A DNA stretch of 64,000 bases, from NCBI GenBank assembly GCA_028753945.1, contig JAPNXP010000001.1, positions 3,276,501 through 3,340,500 of the forward strand. The letters run 5' to 3'. Origin of the DNA: Hexactinellida sp. DTS-2022. Taxonomy: Eukaryota > Porifera > Hexactinellida. Position 1 is the first letter of the stretch, and every line of letters starts with the position of its first letter. Positions 33,051-43,802 of this stretch are shown here, piece after piece. The notes beneath the pieces are model-generated. The model was not told where the DNA came from and did no database searches. It was given only the letters and a program-made list of their open reading frames with translations. Position numbers and translations under genes: made by a program.

Positions 33051-34361
33051 TATTTTCTAATAAATTATTATAAAATTATGAATCTATAAATATAATACGC
33101 ATATTCGGAAAATACTACCTTACTCAAAATATGATAATAAAAGTTTCGTTTTAAAAAAAAGGTTCATTTCGAATATTCATTTCAGCCCTAGTTTTTTACA
33201 CTGACCAAGGTAGGAATTTTGAGTCTATTGATCAAGGAAAAATGTAAAACTTGGGAACCAGGTAAAGGCAGAACTACTGCATGTCAGGAATCAGGAAATG
33301 GGAATAGTTAGATGAGCTAGTAAGAAAGAATTAGCAGAAGCAAGAGAATATGATGAGGCAAAAATGTAACAACACCATCGTGTCCCCAATACAATTGGTT
33401 TTGAAAAACCTGCTAAATTGGTCAACCAGTGTGGTTATCAAGCATTAGGAATGGAGTGGCAGATTAATTGAACAAACGGTGGGATGACGACTGGTCAGCA
33501 AGAGATACACCTAGTCTGGTTACTGCCGAAACCACCTCGCTTTGAGATCGAAGAACTACACGATTTGGAGGCAGATACAGAGATAATGTAGACAAAAGTG
33601 TAATTGAGCATTCAACTAGTAAGTTAGAACCGAACTTAATAGCTCATTCAACAGCATTGAAGATTCACCTCGCAAACGAACGTTAACAGGAGATAATATC
33701 AAGAATGAATTGGAGGTCATAATAGATAATGACATGAGTGAAGTCAACTGAATTCACTCCAAAAATTACTTGAACACCAACACCAAGATCAGTCAAAAGG
33801 TCAAAGGGAGATCATTAATCAAAATGGGTCAACCAATTACAAAACTCTAGTTCCTAGAATTGAAAGGAAGTGAGGAAATCGACTAGAAATCTCCAGCTCG
33901 TGTTATTTGGAAGATTTAATGACTTGAACAAGCTCTGAGACGAGTTAATAGGTAGAAATGGAGATTGTTACACAGTTAATTCAGAAAATTCATTATTAAA
34001 GTATTTCACGTAGAGGTACTAAATTTTATTATAGAGATTGCATAAATTCTCAGCCATAGGCCAGAATAGATCTTGGAAAAGCAGATTGTTATTAATTTAA
34101 ATACTAGCTTGTTGATCTATTAGTTACTTAGGTAAGTAATAATTTTTCTCAATTCTTGTTGTTGTTGTTGTTACACAGTTCCATGAATTCCCTGCAATTT
34201 TTATCGGCGATTTTTTTATTCCGCGTCTATACCACGTCTATTGCAAAAAATATATCTATAATATAGTACTCATTCAAATTAAATTAATATAATGATGTGT
34301 ATTTAAGTCAATAAGATCCATCCAAAGCTAGCACTTGTATTAAGTGACATGTACTCACAAA
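33051..34361. other. No gene that I can support
   Basis: 33230-33730 is less AT-rich and has short open stretches in several frames, possibly an old TE coding region, but I recognise no motif. A GTT microsatellite lies at 34158-34172. Confidence 0.4.
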
Positions 34362-34530
34362 CAGGGTTTCATCCATGAGTGCATGACGCGCCTCCAAGCG
34401 CCAAATTTTAAAAGGAAACTTCTAGGCGCGCGAAAATCGAGAGATGCTCCCATATAAATAATACAGGCGGAGATAAGCGAGCTCAAACTTAATCTAGGCG
34501 AGTAGAAAAATTAGCATGGATTAAAGCCTG
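34362..34530. mobile_element. GCGCG-rich MITE, copy 4
   Basis: Ends CAGGGTTTCATCCATGAG / GGATTAAAGCCTG; flanks 'ctcacaaa' and 'cttacaaa' differ at one base of an 8-bp duplication. Confidence 0.84.
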
Positions 34531-34729
34531 CTTACAAAGAAAATGTTCCCGATCTGGTTACTCCCTAAACTGTTCAACGGCACTACTATACAATACTGAT
34601 CATTTTACAAAAAAGTCAGTTTGACTCCTTTAAAATAACTTAAATAAGAGTGCCATTGAAGTTTGTAAACAGGGCCACCTCAAATACTACAATCCAACAA
34701 TCGCGGTGAATTCATCAATCATACGTATA

Positions 34730-36017
34730 TGTTACGGTAGATGTTGACTATCGGAAGATGTTAACATCTACCGCGGTAGATGTTGACATCTAAGGTAAAT
34801 GATGAAATAACATAATTGACTTATTGTAGTCGCCATTTAATTAACATTAACAATCTATACCATATTTAACTAGAATTCTGATAGTGAGATAATTAGATTC
34901 AGAACTTCGTGTAGAGAGGTATTTTTCATGTAAGCTACCTTATCCAATTCTTTTGCCCAATGTGTATGACCCTCCCTTTCCAATATACATTGAAGTATGT
35001 TTTGTACTCGGTTATTGGCATTCTCTACCGATGCCTGAGATTGCGGTTTTCTAGGTTTTCCATGAATTATTTTTGTTGAGGGCCATAATGCATTAAGTGA
35101 TTCAAGTAAAGTTTATTATCGAATTCTTTGCCATTATCACTTTGTAAAATGTTAGGCGCACCAAGTGTATAGAAGATTGTAACCAGATTGATGGCAACTT
35201 CCTTAGCAGTCTTTTCTTTTAACCCTTTTAGTACAACCCATTTCGTGAAATGGTCTTGGTAATTTAATATCCATTTAAATTCGCCATCAGGAACGGTACG
35301 CATATCGATTAGATCTACTTGTCCTCTTGAGGCAAAGCTTGAAGACAGAATTGGATTCGTGACTAAGGATTTTTGGCTCTTTCTGCTAATTCTGGCTTGG
35401 TGGTTCGGACTGTGTGCCAAGAATAATCTCACGATTTCCATACTGAAGTAATATCCTTGTTCTCGGATTTTGTGGTGCAACGGTTTCCATCCTGAAAATC
35501 CTGTTTGTTCCCATGACCAATAGATTTGATCAAACAAATCCTCTGATGCTACAACTTTCAAAGAATTGCAAGACTGGTCCATATTGTATGGGTCTAAGTA
35601 TCGTAACTCCATAGATTCGAACGCTTTGAGAACACGAAATTGTTTCATAGAACGTTTTGCACCGTTTGAATTTGAAAGCTGTCCAATGATGGTTTGTAGC
35701 TCCTCCTTACTCCAAATCCGACATTTAGGTTCTTGTTTCTTAGTTGAAACGTCTTCATCGAATTTACGACGATGGTAGTTTAGTTTATTATCCATGCAAA
35801 ATAGTGAACTTTGAAATGATATTAAGTATAATTTCCTCTTTTTATATATGAATAATCAAAACCTATTAAACCTATTTAATATGAATAATGGAAACCTATG
35901 GAAAGTAACAACTGACATCATTTAATCATAATTATGCTATTTCATCATTTACCTTAGATGTCAACATCTACCGCGGTAGATGTTAACATCTTCCGATAGT
36001 CAACATCTACCGTAGCA
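34730..36017 (-). mobile_element. Ginger-like transposon, 1.29 kb, TG...CA ends
   Basis: Ends TGTTACGGTAGATGTTGAC and its inverse (TG...CA), TIRs about 80-85 bp (34730-34812, 35938-36017), 4-bp duplication TATA (34726-34729, 36018-36021). The TIR contains 'acatctaccgcggtagatgt', itself a palindrome. One integrase gene on the minus strand fills the rest. TG...CA ends, a 4-bp TSD and a retroviral-type integrase are the marks of Ginger DNA transposons. Confidence 0.92.
34870..35795 (-). pseudogene. Ginger/KRBA2-like integrase with one frameshift
   Basis: ATG at 35795. The first 120 residues correspond to the N-terminal region and HHCC finger, but the finger is lost: the Cys-x-x-Cys site reads SPNH and the His pair reads SWEQTGF. 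The integrase core follows: QVDLIDMRT (first D, about residue 161), then QDHFTKWVVLKGL, then LQSDNGKEF (second D). The frame ends at a stop at 35067. One base of gain or loss near 35080 separates it from the next frame, which holds the segment I-I-H-G-K-P-R and then ASVENAN with the catalytic Glu, and runs on to a stop at 34870. Spacing from second D to Glu is about 35. Related to the integrase at 39.7-40.3 kb, which keeps its zinc ligands. Confidence 0.85.
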
Positions 36018-36066
36018 TATACATTATTGGCAAAATGGCTATCAAAAAGTTATATGGCACACCTAG

Positions 36067-36539
36067 CAGGGCCATATCAACTCATTTTGAGTTGACAAAA
36101 AACTAATTTCCTCCCTACCAACTCATTCAAAATATATATACCAACTAATTCAACTAATTCAGAAAATGAGTTGATTGTACCAACTCAATATGCCAATTTT
36201 GCAAAATAACAAATTCAATTGTATTATTCATTGATAAATAAGGAGTATAAGCTAATTAATTCATTATGATAATACTAACTAAAGTATTAAATACTAATAA
36301 ACAAATACACGTATAATCTTAGTCAAATCTCCACATGAATTAATCTAGAAAATTCATTCAAATCGTATTTCAACCAAATAACGGTATGAATGAATTGGAC
36401 TCAATTCAATTCATTTTCCACTGCTAACAACTCATTCAACTAATTCATTTTCCATCACCAACTCATTCATTTTTCCATCACCAACTCATCCAAAAAAAAG
36501 AGCTTTTTTGCAAACTCTAAATGAGTTGATACAGCCCTG
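36067..36539. mobile_element. hAT-type MITE with AACTCATTC repeats
   Basis: Ends CAGGGCCATATCAACTCATT / AATGAGTTGATACAGCCCTG, exact 8-bp duplication ACACCTAG (36059-36066, 36540-36547). Both subterminal parts repeat 'caactcattcaactaattc'. Relatives at 49459-49645 and 49796-49965. Confidence 0.94.
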
Positions 36540-36569
36540 ACACCTAGTCATTCAAAGTGCAAAGGAGGT

Positions 36570-36820
36570 GTACACTAACCAGCCAAAAGTATTTGAACAA
36601 TTGAAATTTTAATGCAGACACAATAGTCGTCTGGTACTTAATAACGGCTGTTTAAACTACTCTGAAATGACTATAAATATTTGGTATAGTTATAAAGTAA
36701 AAAATATTTTGAACTCACGTCATTTTAGTCAATATCCATGAAGTGGCATAAGTGTATCTGCCACGTGCCACTTATGGCACAAGTGGGAATGTGGCTATAC
36801 GAGGTTCTACTGTATTTACT
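36570..36820. mobile_element. Tc1-type MITE with a CCACTTGT/ACAAGTGG stem
   Basis: Starts with 'acactaaccagccaaaagtat' and contains 'gccacttatggcacaagtgg'. Related pieces occur at 28370-28590, 49210-49300 and (reverse) 56500-57035. The 'ccaaaagtat' end is typical of Tc1-like ends. Right end uncertain; it abuts a pogo-type end 'cgaggttctactgta'. Confidence 0.5.
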
Positions 36821-37376
36821 AATGTTCGATAAATTGAACACTTGTTCAGATAAATTTTCTCGATTTAATAGCCGCAAAGTCGTAGATTATTTTATGAAAT
36901 TTCGAAGAATGGGCAATATCTCCCTCTATGGATAGGATTTTTGAATCTTCATAACTTACGAAATTCTATCGTTGGCATTTTTACTCCCTCCTATTTAATC
37001 TTAGACAAGTATTATAAGTAGAACAGTAGACGTTTTTTTATTCGGATTACCAAGGTTGGGGTAATTTTGGTTATATTGTTATAGAGGTCTATCGAAAATG
37101 TATTACTTCACCAATTTGAACAGAAATTTTTGAATCAAAATATCATTGATCGGGTAAACGAGGGTCTACTGTATTGAGTTAGCCAAAGGGTGAGTATACC
37201 GGGAAATTAGATAAAACCACCAATTTTGACTATTTCGATAGTATTTTGTACATGTTGCAGCTCAAATATGAATTTGGCACGTTCGCGAACGGCCTGGTCC
37301 ATTTGCGAACAGACTAACTTAATGGGATAATACTTTTGTACAAAGCATTTGCAGGCTAATTATATATGTATGCATA

Positions 37377-38715
37377 TAAATATTATTAGTGTGCTCTTCC
37401 AGTAAAATACGTTATAGTAGGGTCCTACTATAGTTTATACTATAAGATGCACAGTACTCAAATCGTTCTGGTCGAGTTCCAGCCGGCCGGCCGTATGCGA
37501 TGGACTGACTAGACCTTTGGTCTGTAGATTTCAAATTTGAATAGAAGAGACAGAATTTCTGGAGATGATCACCTCGAAGCCCGATTTCTCAATTTCCTTT
37601 TCGTTCGTCAGTTATATCGAAATTTGTGTTCTAGTCCTTGACTCCTCTATAATTTGTATTATCAATTGAAAATATAGAGGTGGTACTCTCCTAAGGATGT
37701 TCTTTCTGCTTATAAATTCAAATGAATAGGTCTTTAACCAATTGTAGATTTTATTAACGGGTTACCTTATTATAGGAAATTAACGCGCCATGTAATTAAC
37801 GCGAAGGAAATTAACGCTCCATGAAATTAACGCGAATTGGAGCTGAACATTTTCAAATACATGAAATTAACGCGAATAAATTTTATAAAAAATTTCAGGA
37901 TTATTAATCTCCTGATTGAATACTATTATTGTGCCAAAATAGGCTTCCAATTTACTTGATAGACATGGTATATCATTTCAAACTTGTTGCACATCTGAAA
38001 ATATGTAGCTCGGAAGTTTGTCCATCCATTGTATAATTTTGCTAAATAGCAGGAAATTAAGGTCATGGAAATTAACACCATGAAATTAACGCGATTTGGA
38101 GAAATTCGCGTAAATTTCATGGCGCGTAAATTTCCTATAATAAGGTAATACATAACTTACCCATTTTCTCCATATTGTAATTACTATTGAACATATTACA
38201 TACTAAAATACTATACTAGATAGATGAGTGTTATTATTAGTGTGCTTCTTCTAGTAAAAAAACGTTATAGTAGGGTCCTACTATAGTTTTATACTATAAG
38301 TGCACACTATTGAATTTACCTCTGTCGGACTTCCGGTTGGCCGTACGCGATGGCCTGACTAGACCATTAGGGATAGAGATTTTTAATTTGGACAGTAGAT
38401 ATAGAATTTCCTGGAGATGATCACCTCGAAGCCCGATTTCTCAATTTCGCTTTTGTTCGTCAGTTATATCGAAATTTGTATTCTGGTCCAGTGACTCTTT
38501 AATAATTCGAATTAGTTATTGAAAATATAGAGGTTGTATTCTCCTAAGGATGTTCTTCATATTTATCAATTGAAATTATTAGCTCGCTAATCAATTCAAC
38601 GTTTATTAACGTTTTTTTATGGAAATCTCCCATCTTCTCCATATTGTAATTACTCTATAGTATACTGAATACTATAGAACATATTACATAAGACTACTAT
38701 CTGATATATAATGAC
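37377..38715. repeat. Tandem duplication within the second Ginger element
   Basis: Copy 1 (about 37377-38225, including a 387-bp MITE) and copy 2 (about 38226-38715) share long blocks such as 'gtagggtcctactatag', 'agatgatcacctcgaagccc' and 'ttctccatattgtaattact' in the same order and orientation. The blocks are far better conserved than the sequence between them. No coding frame spans them. Confidence 0.88.
37762..38148. mobile_element. MITE with TTACCTTATTATAGG ends
   Basis: Ends TTACCTTATTATAGGAAATT / inverse; interior repeats 'gaaattaacgcg' and its inverse many times. It splits copy 1 of the tandem duplication, and copy 2 lacks it. Target duplication not clear. Confidence 0.82.
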
Positions 38716-39175
38716 TGTTTTTGATTGGTTTGCAAGTGAACATGTGTTTCATACAAGTGCAATGAAAACACTTGGAAGTTGGAACATTTTACAAGTTGAT
38801 GATGATGTCAATTATAGTATTCAAAATAGTAACGTAAATACTACACGTATCCTAATTTCTATTTGTAATAATTTTAATTAATCTTTAATTAATTTAAACA
38901 TTTGAAGTCTTCACAATTCAAACAATAATTAAATTATATTACACTAAGATAAATGTAATTTTAATATTGAAATTCTACTTAAATAAAATGGGGAAGTGCA
39001 AATCAGAAGGAGCACACTCCCATCCCGTCTGTGAGGGATTTTATTTTCATATTATTGTTAGTAAGTGAAGGTCTGCTTCATACAGATGCAATTAAAACAC
39101 TTTCAATATTTTACAGTTGACGATGATGTCAATTCTATTATTGAAAATAGTAACGCAAATAATAAATATAACATC
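38711..39175 (+). repeat. Second direct repeat with a short open frame
   Basis: 38722-38840 and 39060-39170 are direct copies ('acagatgcaattaaaacact' versus 'acaagtgcaatgaaaacact', then 'gatgatgtcaatt'). The first copy carries a 58-codon frame from ATG 38711 (MTVFDWFASEHVFHTSAMK...); in the second it is closed by stops. Function unknown; possibly part of the Ginger element's N-terminal coding region. Confidence 0.5.
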
Positions 39176-39674
39176 TGATTTTGTAAATACTTCTACTAAT
39201 GTAACAAAGCTAATTCTTGTTTGAATTATACTTTGTATTGACAATTCGAATAGGAATTAAAACATATTTAATTTATTAAACACATATTAACAAGCATCCC
39301 TGTACTTAACATTGGGGGAGGTAATTGCCAAAGTACAACCAGAGGAAGTCTGTCTTTTATTTCTCTAGCATGTACCTACTAGTGAGACAAGTTTGCAATA
39401 ATCGAAATGGAATTTAGCAAGTCAATGGTGAAAACACTATTACTCAAAAGTGTTTGCATTATTTACAACAGCTGTTAGATTTTGGTGTTGTTTTTGTTCC
39501 GATGCGAAAATAATCTTCAACTTCAAGTGTAAGAATGACTTAATTCTCCAAACTTTCGCTGAATGAAAATATGCATACATTAACTAAATATATGAATGCT
39601 ATAATTGTACGAAGTTTAAAAAAATACCAACATTTACTTGTAATTTTACTACCATTGAAAACTTGCAACGGGAA

Positions 39675-40320
39675 TGGAATCAGTAGATGCGTTTCTTGAA
39701 GTAATCTCTCAAATTCCAAGAACTGATCATTCAGAACTTCAAACATTAGAGACTATCAATGAGAAGATCCTCACTTTGATGAGAGGAAAGTTAGCTCATG
39801 CAAAGATTACTCCAGATGGTATAGGTTAAACAAGAAATGTTTTCCTGGTTAAAAGTCAAACATAAATATTCTGTATCTGCGTGGGAAAGGTGATGTACTA
39901 AACAAAAGGGTAATAGCAATCGAGGACATTTACAACACAGTAATAAGGGTACACATAGAACAAAATCATTGTGGTCGACCTGGGCTTTATAAACGACTTT
40001 CAATGGAATTTCATGGAATTCCTCGTTCTATATGTCAAACTTTCGTTAACAATTGCGAAATTTGTCAGCTTAAAAAATCAAGAAAATCATTGAAATCTCT
40101 GATGATAAACCCTATTTCTTCTTCTAGCTATCTTTCTCGTAGTCAAATTGATCTAATTGATTTCTCGACTGTATTAATCAGCCTTACAACTGGCTCGTAG
40201 TTTATCAGGACCATTTTACGAAATGTATTCGCCTCAGACCGCTGAAAAGAAAGTGTGCTAGGTCTGTGAACTAGGTCACTTATATTACAATCTGATAATG
40301 GAAGAGACTATCATTATAGT
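39675..40320 (+). pseudogene. KRBA2/Ginger-like integrase, zinc finger intact, core broken
   Basis: ATG at 39675 opens a 52-codon frame (MESVDAFLEVISQIPRTD). After stops it resumes as AIEDIYNTVIRVHIEQNH...CQTFVNNCEICQLKKSRKS: an HHCC zinc-binding module with both His (HIEQNH) and both Cys (CEIC) present. Then come SRSQIDLIDFST (first D) and, frames later, LILQSDNGRD (second D). Stops at 40198 and around 40250 kill the core; the Glu block was not found. The order matches the 35-kb Ginger integrase, with about 40-50 percent similarity by eye in the shared blocks. Confidence 0.72.
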
Positions 40321-40687
40321 ATACTGCCTACAATATACAAAATTTCATATGAAAACAACAGACAATAATGTTATTGTTAGTTTACAATTTGTTCCTAAGT
40401 TGACTAATTTATTGAAAATGACAAGAATTATTGATTATTCATGATTATTCATTGGGCTCACAATCATCTGTGGAACATTTAATACAAGCGATAGTAGTAA
40501 TATTTGACTCATTTCAGGTTCTCAAAATAATACAATTGCTAATTATATCCAAAAATAATAGTGGATACCACCGAAATTATGGAAATAATAATTTGAGTAA
40601 TTCATGAATAATTCATGAATTAGTCAACTAAGATTTTTTCCGTGTTTGTGTTGAACATTTAGTTCCGATAATATAATACTATACATA

Positions 40688-40796
40688 CAGTAGTAATCGT
40701 CTATTATAAGAACACTCACGGTAGGAGAAAAATATGTTTTTATAAGTTAAAACCGATATGTTCTTATAATCGGTGTTGTATAACCACTAACTACTG
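40688..40796. mobile_element. 109-bp pogo-type MITE (CAGTAGTAATCGTC ends)
   Basis: Inverted ends CAGTAGTAATCGTC / CACTAACTACTG (imperfect) with TA on both sides (40686-40687, 40797-40798); inner inverted words 'ttcttataatcggtgtt' and 'tctattataagaacact'. Confidence 0.8.
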
Positions 40797-41050
40797 TATT
40801 TAAAGGATCGTGTTTCATAGATTACAATAATTATTTTACTATTGTAGCCCATTTGGACGCGCTAATCTGATTAAATGACTTATTAATTAACCATTTGAAT
40901 TAGTCTTGATACGATTCGCATTTGGGCCAATAAAACTGGACCATTTGCGAATAGACCATTAAGTTGGTCTGTTCGCAAATGGACCAGCCCGTTCGCGAAC
41001 GGGCCAAAATTCGCATTTAGGCTGCAACATATACATGCCTTATACTACAT

Positions 41051-41357
41051 CAGGAGTTCTTAACCTGGGGGAAATAAATTTAGACAAAATTAATAATAAT
41101 ATTAAAACTTAAATAAAATAATGCCAAGAAGCAGTTATAGCCATCCCACTGATGCTAACGGCTAGTTGTAAGAATTATTATTATTTGTTAATAATCATAT
41201 TGATGTTGTGCACTATTGTATGCTAATTATGCAACCAGCAGACAGCTAATAAATTCTATGTTTAAGGCTACTTTTTTCTTTAAACAATGAAGGGGGAAAT
41301 CGGATAGAGTTAATAGGCCAAAAGGAGAAATTAGATAAAAAAGGTTAAGAATCCCTG
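41051..41357. mobile_element. hAT-like MITE (CAGGAGTTCTTAACC ends)
   Basis: Ends CAGGAGTTCTTAACCTGGGG and AAGGTTAAGAATCCCTG. No good target duplication. Interior AT-rich, non-coding. Confidence 0.6.
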
Positions 41358-41359
41358 TA

Positions 41360-42041
41360 CACAAACATGATACTGATTTAATTGTTAAAGTGATCCGATT
41401 ATCAAACGCCCCACCAAAAAATTGTCTTTTCCCCCAAAATCCGAATTGTCTTGTGAATATTTTTACCTGACACGGTCTGCAAACCTTAAATAGGGTCCAA
41501 ATGTTGTGTATAATGCTATATCTAATAATTAGAACACTTAGTTACATCAATATGTCCTATATTCGCCCATCAAGTGTCTTTTTAAGGGAGAGTCCCGCGC
41601 GGGTTGGCCCCTACTTCTTCCCATATCTCCTCACCATAATTTTAGCCTCTTGACGCTGAGAGAATCTGAACCACTAGTAAGATGTTCAAAACTCACCTGT
41701 TTTTCGATAGATCTCAAAAGTGATTCGCGATTAAGTGCAGTGTTTTTACACTAATAGATTAAACGTACTTACTAATGGTCCATAAATCTAAAATTTTGGA
41801 CTCTTTTAGATGGTAGGTTAAGGAACCTGAGAATTTTATTATTTTATAGATATCAATGTTTCGTTACAATGTATCGCTAAATTGAGAAAATTTCAAGTCA
41901 ATTGTTTTGATATTTTGGTCTGTATTCCCGGTATCAGACTCACCCATTATTAATTGAAATTTTTCGTGAAACTATGTAAATAATCAGTTTTGTAGAATAT
42001 ACTGAAAAATTAAACAAATACAATAGAAACCGGTTTTTTTA
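41360..42041. other. No gene seen
   Basis: AT-rich, with one less AT-rich stretch at 41580-41650. No supported frame or repeat ends. Confidence 0.45.
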
Positions 42042-42046
42042 TAGTA

Positions 42047-42193
42047 CAGTGCCGTAGCCACCAATTAAAAGTGGTCAGGTTAGACCGGGCTGGATACAGT
42101 ACCAACAGGGCCAAGGGTTCAGGTTAACCTGTCCAACCAACTAAAAGTGGTCAGGTTGAAACCTGACCAACCTGACCAGTGTCTACGGCCCTG
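42047..42193. mobile_element. Short TIR element (CAGTGCCGTAGCCACC)
   Basis: Ends CAGTGCCGTAGCCACC / GTGTCTACGGCCCTG with TAGTA on both sides (5 bp). Interior repeats 'aaaagtggtcaggtt' twice and its inverse. A 5-bp TSD is unusual in this window. Confidence 0.75.
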
Positions 42194-42622
42194 TAGTAAG
42201 ATAGTTAGAATTAATCGATACTTAGCATATCTGCCAACTTTACAGGGATTTAACCGTTTTGGCTGTTCTGTACAGCCATAGAGGGATGTATTACATTCGG
42301 ACAGGGATTTTTGTTGGTAGAAAATTATTGATTGTGAGTTTTTCAGTATGACTGAAAAAGGTTGGCAGAGATGAGTTAACAAAAAGGATTATTACAATAA
42401 ACCGATAGTTATATAAACAATGGAAATACTAGTCAAGTTGAAATTTATTACACCACATAAAGTTATAATAATGGATATTTAAAACAATAACGAATAAAAT
42501 ATTAAGTGCAGTAAATTCGTTAGAAAAAACCGATAGTCAGAATAACCACGTTTCAACTGTACTTAGTTTTTACTTAAACTAGGGAAACTAAGTAAATACT
42601 CAATTATTCATATCTGCCAACC

Positions 42623-43271
42623 CATAGGCGCCGAAACTCTCCAGGGCCAGGGAGGGTGTAACTTTACATTTAAATGTGAAAGGTCAAAAAAACGATTCCT
42701 ATGGTGCATGGACGCAAAGTTTTACAAGTATGAGGTTAAAGTTGGGGGGGCGCGGAGCGAATGTTGCGAGCGACCTTTTGGGGGTTCTGGAGCCAAGCCC
42801 CCCAGAAAAAAATGGACTGCGAGATACCCAGATATCGATATGTTTTCATGAATAATACGTATATTTACTGTCCTAAATGATATTGTAAATATAGTTTTTA
42901 TCCAGAGGGCTCTGTAAAACCAGCACCAATAATGTTGCCCCCCTCCAATTTTTACGGGGGGAGGCGCACGCCCCCCGTGCACCCGCCTGTTTGCGCCACT
43001 GCTATGGTGGCTGAATATCATTATGTTGGACGGGCATAATTGTATACATATATAAATCACCAATATTATTTTTAAAAAATCCTTATGGAAATATAATTTT
43101 TCAATGGGTCTACGTGTATGTTTATACATGTAAGATTAAAGAGTATGTCTAATATATCCTCCCTGACCAGGAGGGAAATACCCTCCCTGACTGTTTCCTC
43201 AGCCAGGGGTCCCTGACAAAAACCAGGGAGGGTGTAACCCCCCCCTGACCCCCCCACTTTCGGCGCCTATG
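42623..43271. mobile_element. hAT-type MITE (CATAGGCGCCGAAA ends)
   Basis: Ends CATAGGCGCCGAAACTC / TTTCGGCGCCTATG, exact 8-bp duplication TGCCAACC (42615-42622, 43272-43279). Contains the nested MITE at 42707-43001 and C-rich right flank. The minus-strand frames here are compositional artefacts. Confidence 0.94.
42707..43001. mobile_element. hAT-type MITE nested in 42623-43271
   Basis: Ends CATGGACGCAAAG / CTGTTTGCGCCACTG, exact 8-bp duplication CTATGGTG (42699-42706, 43002-43009). A diverged relative lies at 17230-17640. Confidence 0.92.
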
Positions 43272-43279
43272 TGCCAACC

Positions 43280-43802
43280 TATCTGAGTAATATCCCTGTA
43301 TGGGACTCCAATTTCCCCCTGTACAATGGCCAAAATCCTGGAACACCCAAACTTTCCGCTCGGTGCGGTCGCTTGTCTGGGCCTATTCACTTATACAAAG
43401 AGCAATTACGCTAACCAATACATTGCATTCATGTGATGAATGCATAATGCATGTGCCCAAAGTAAGTACTCTTATCTAAGTCATGGAACTTTGGCTTGTC
43501 CTCTCCCAGTATACAAAGCATGTGAGCAAATTCATAAATATAGAGGCAATAAAAAGACTAACCAAACATTGTATAAATCTAATATTAAGAAATAAGAGAC
43601 AAGTAATGCACAAGTATAAATTGGGAATAAATAAAACGGAAATTCAGGTAATATAGATGAAGAGAAAACTTTAACAGAAGTCATTGAATTAATTATCAAT
43701 ATCACTGGAAAACACTAAAATAAACAATGTTTAGATATCTCGAACAGAAATCAGATTATTTAGATCAATTGTTATAATAGCTACAAACTACACATGAAAA
43801 AT
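43280..43802. other. 3' flank of the eIF4G gene; no other gene
   Basis: AT-rich. It should hold the eIF4G 3' UTR. I found no minus-strand AATAAA here, so the polyadenylation signal is either a variant or further away. Confidence 0.5.

Larger units (their letters stand above)
37253..41029 (+). mobile_element. Second Ginger-like transposon, 3.8 kb, decayed
   Basis: TIRs: TGTTGCAGCTCAAATATG at the left and, as the reverse complement of the right end, TGTTGCAGCCTAAATGCG, continuing through 'gttcgcgaacgg' and 'tggtccatttgcgaacaga' for about 75 bp. Ends are TG...CA as in the first Ginger. Flanking 4 bases are TACA and TATA, a one-mismatch duplication. Contains a broken integrase gene (39675-40320), a 37.4-38.7 kb tandem duplication, a TTACCTTATTATAGG MITE and a small pogo MITE. 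Confidence 0.78.

Noticed and set aside
42722..43390. Several minus-strand frames with Gly/Pro-rich protein
   Set aside because: They come from C- and G-rich MITE ends (42623-43271), overlap one another in three frames and match no family.
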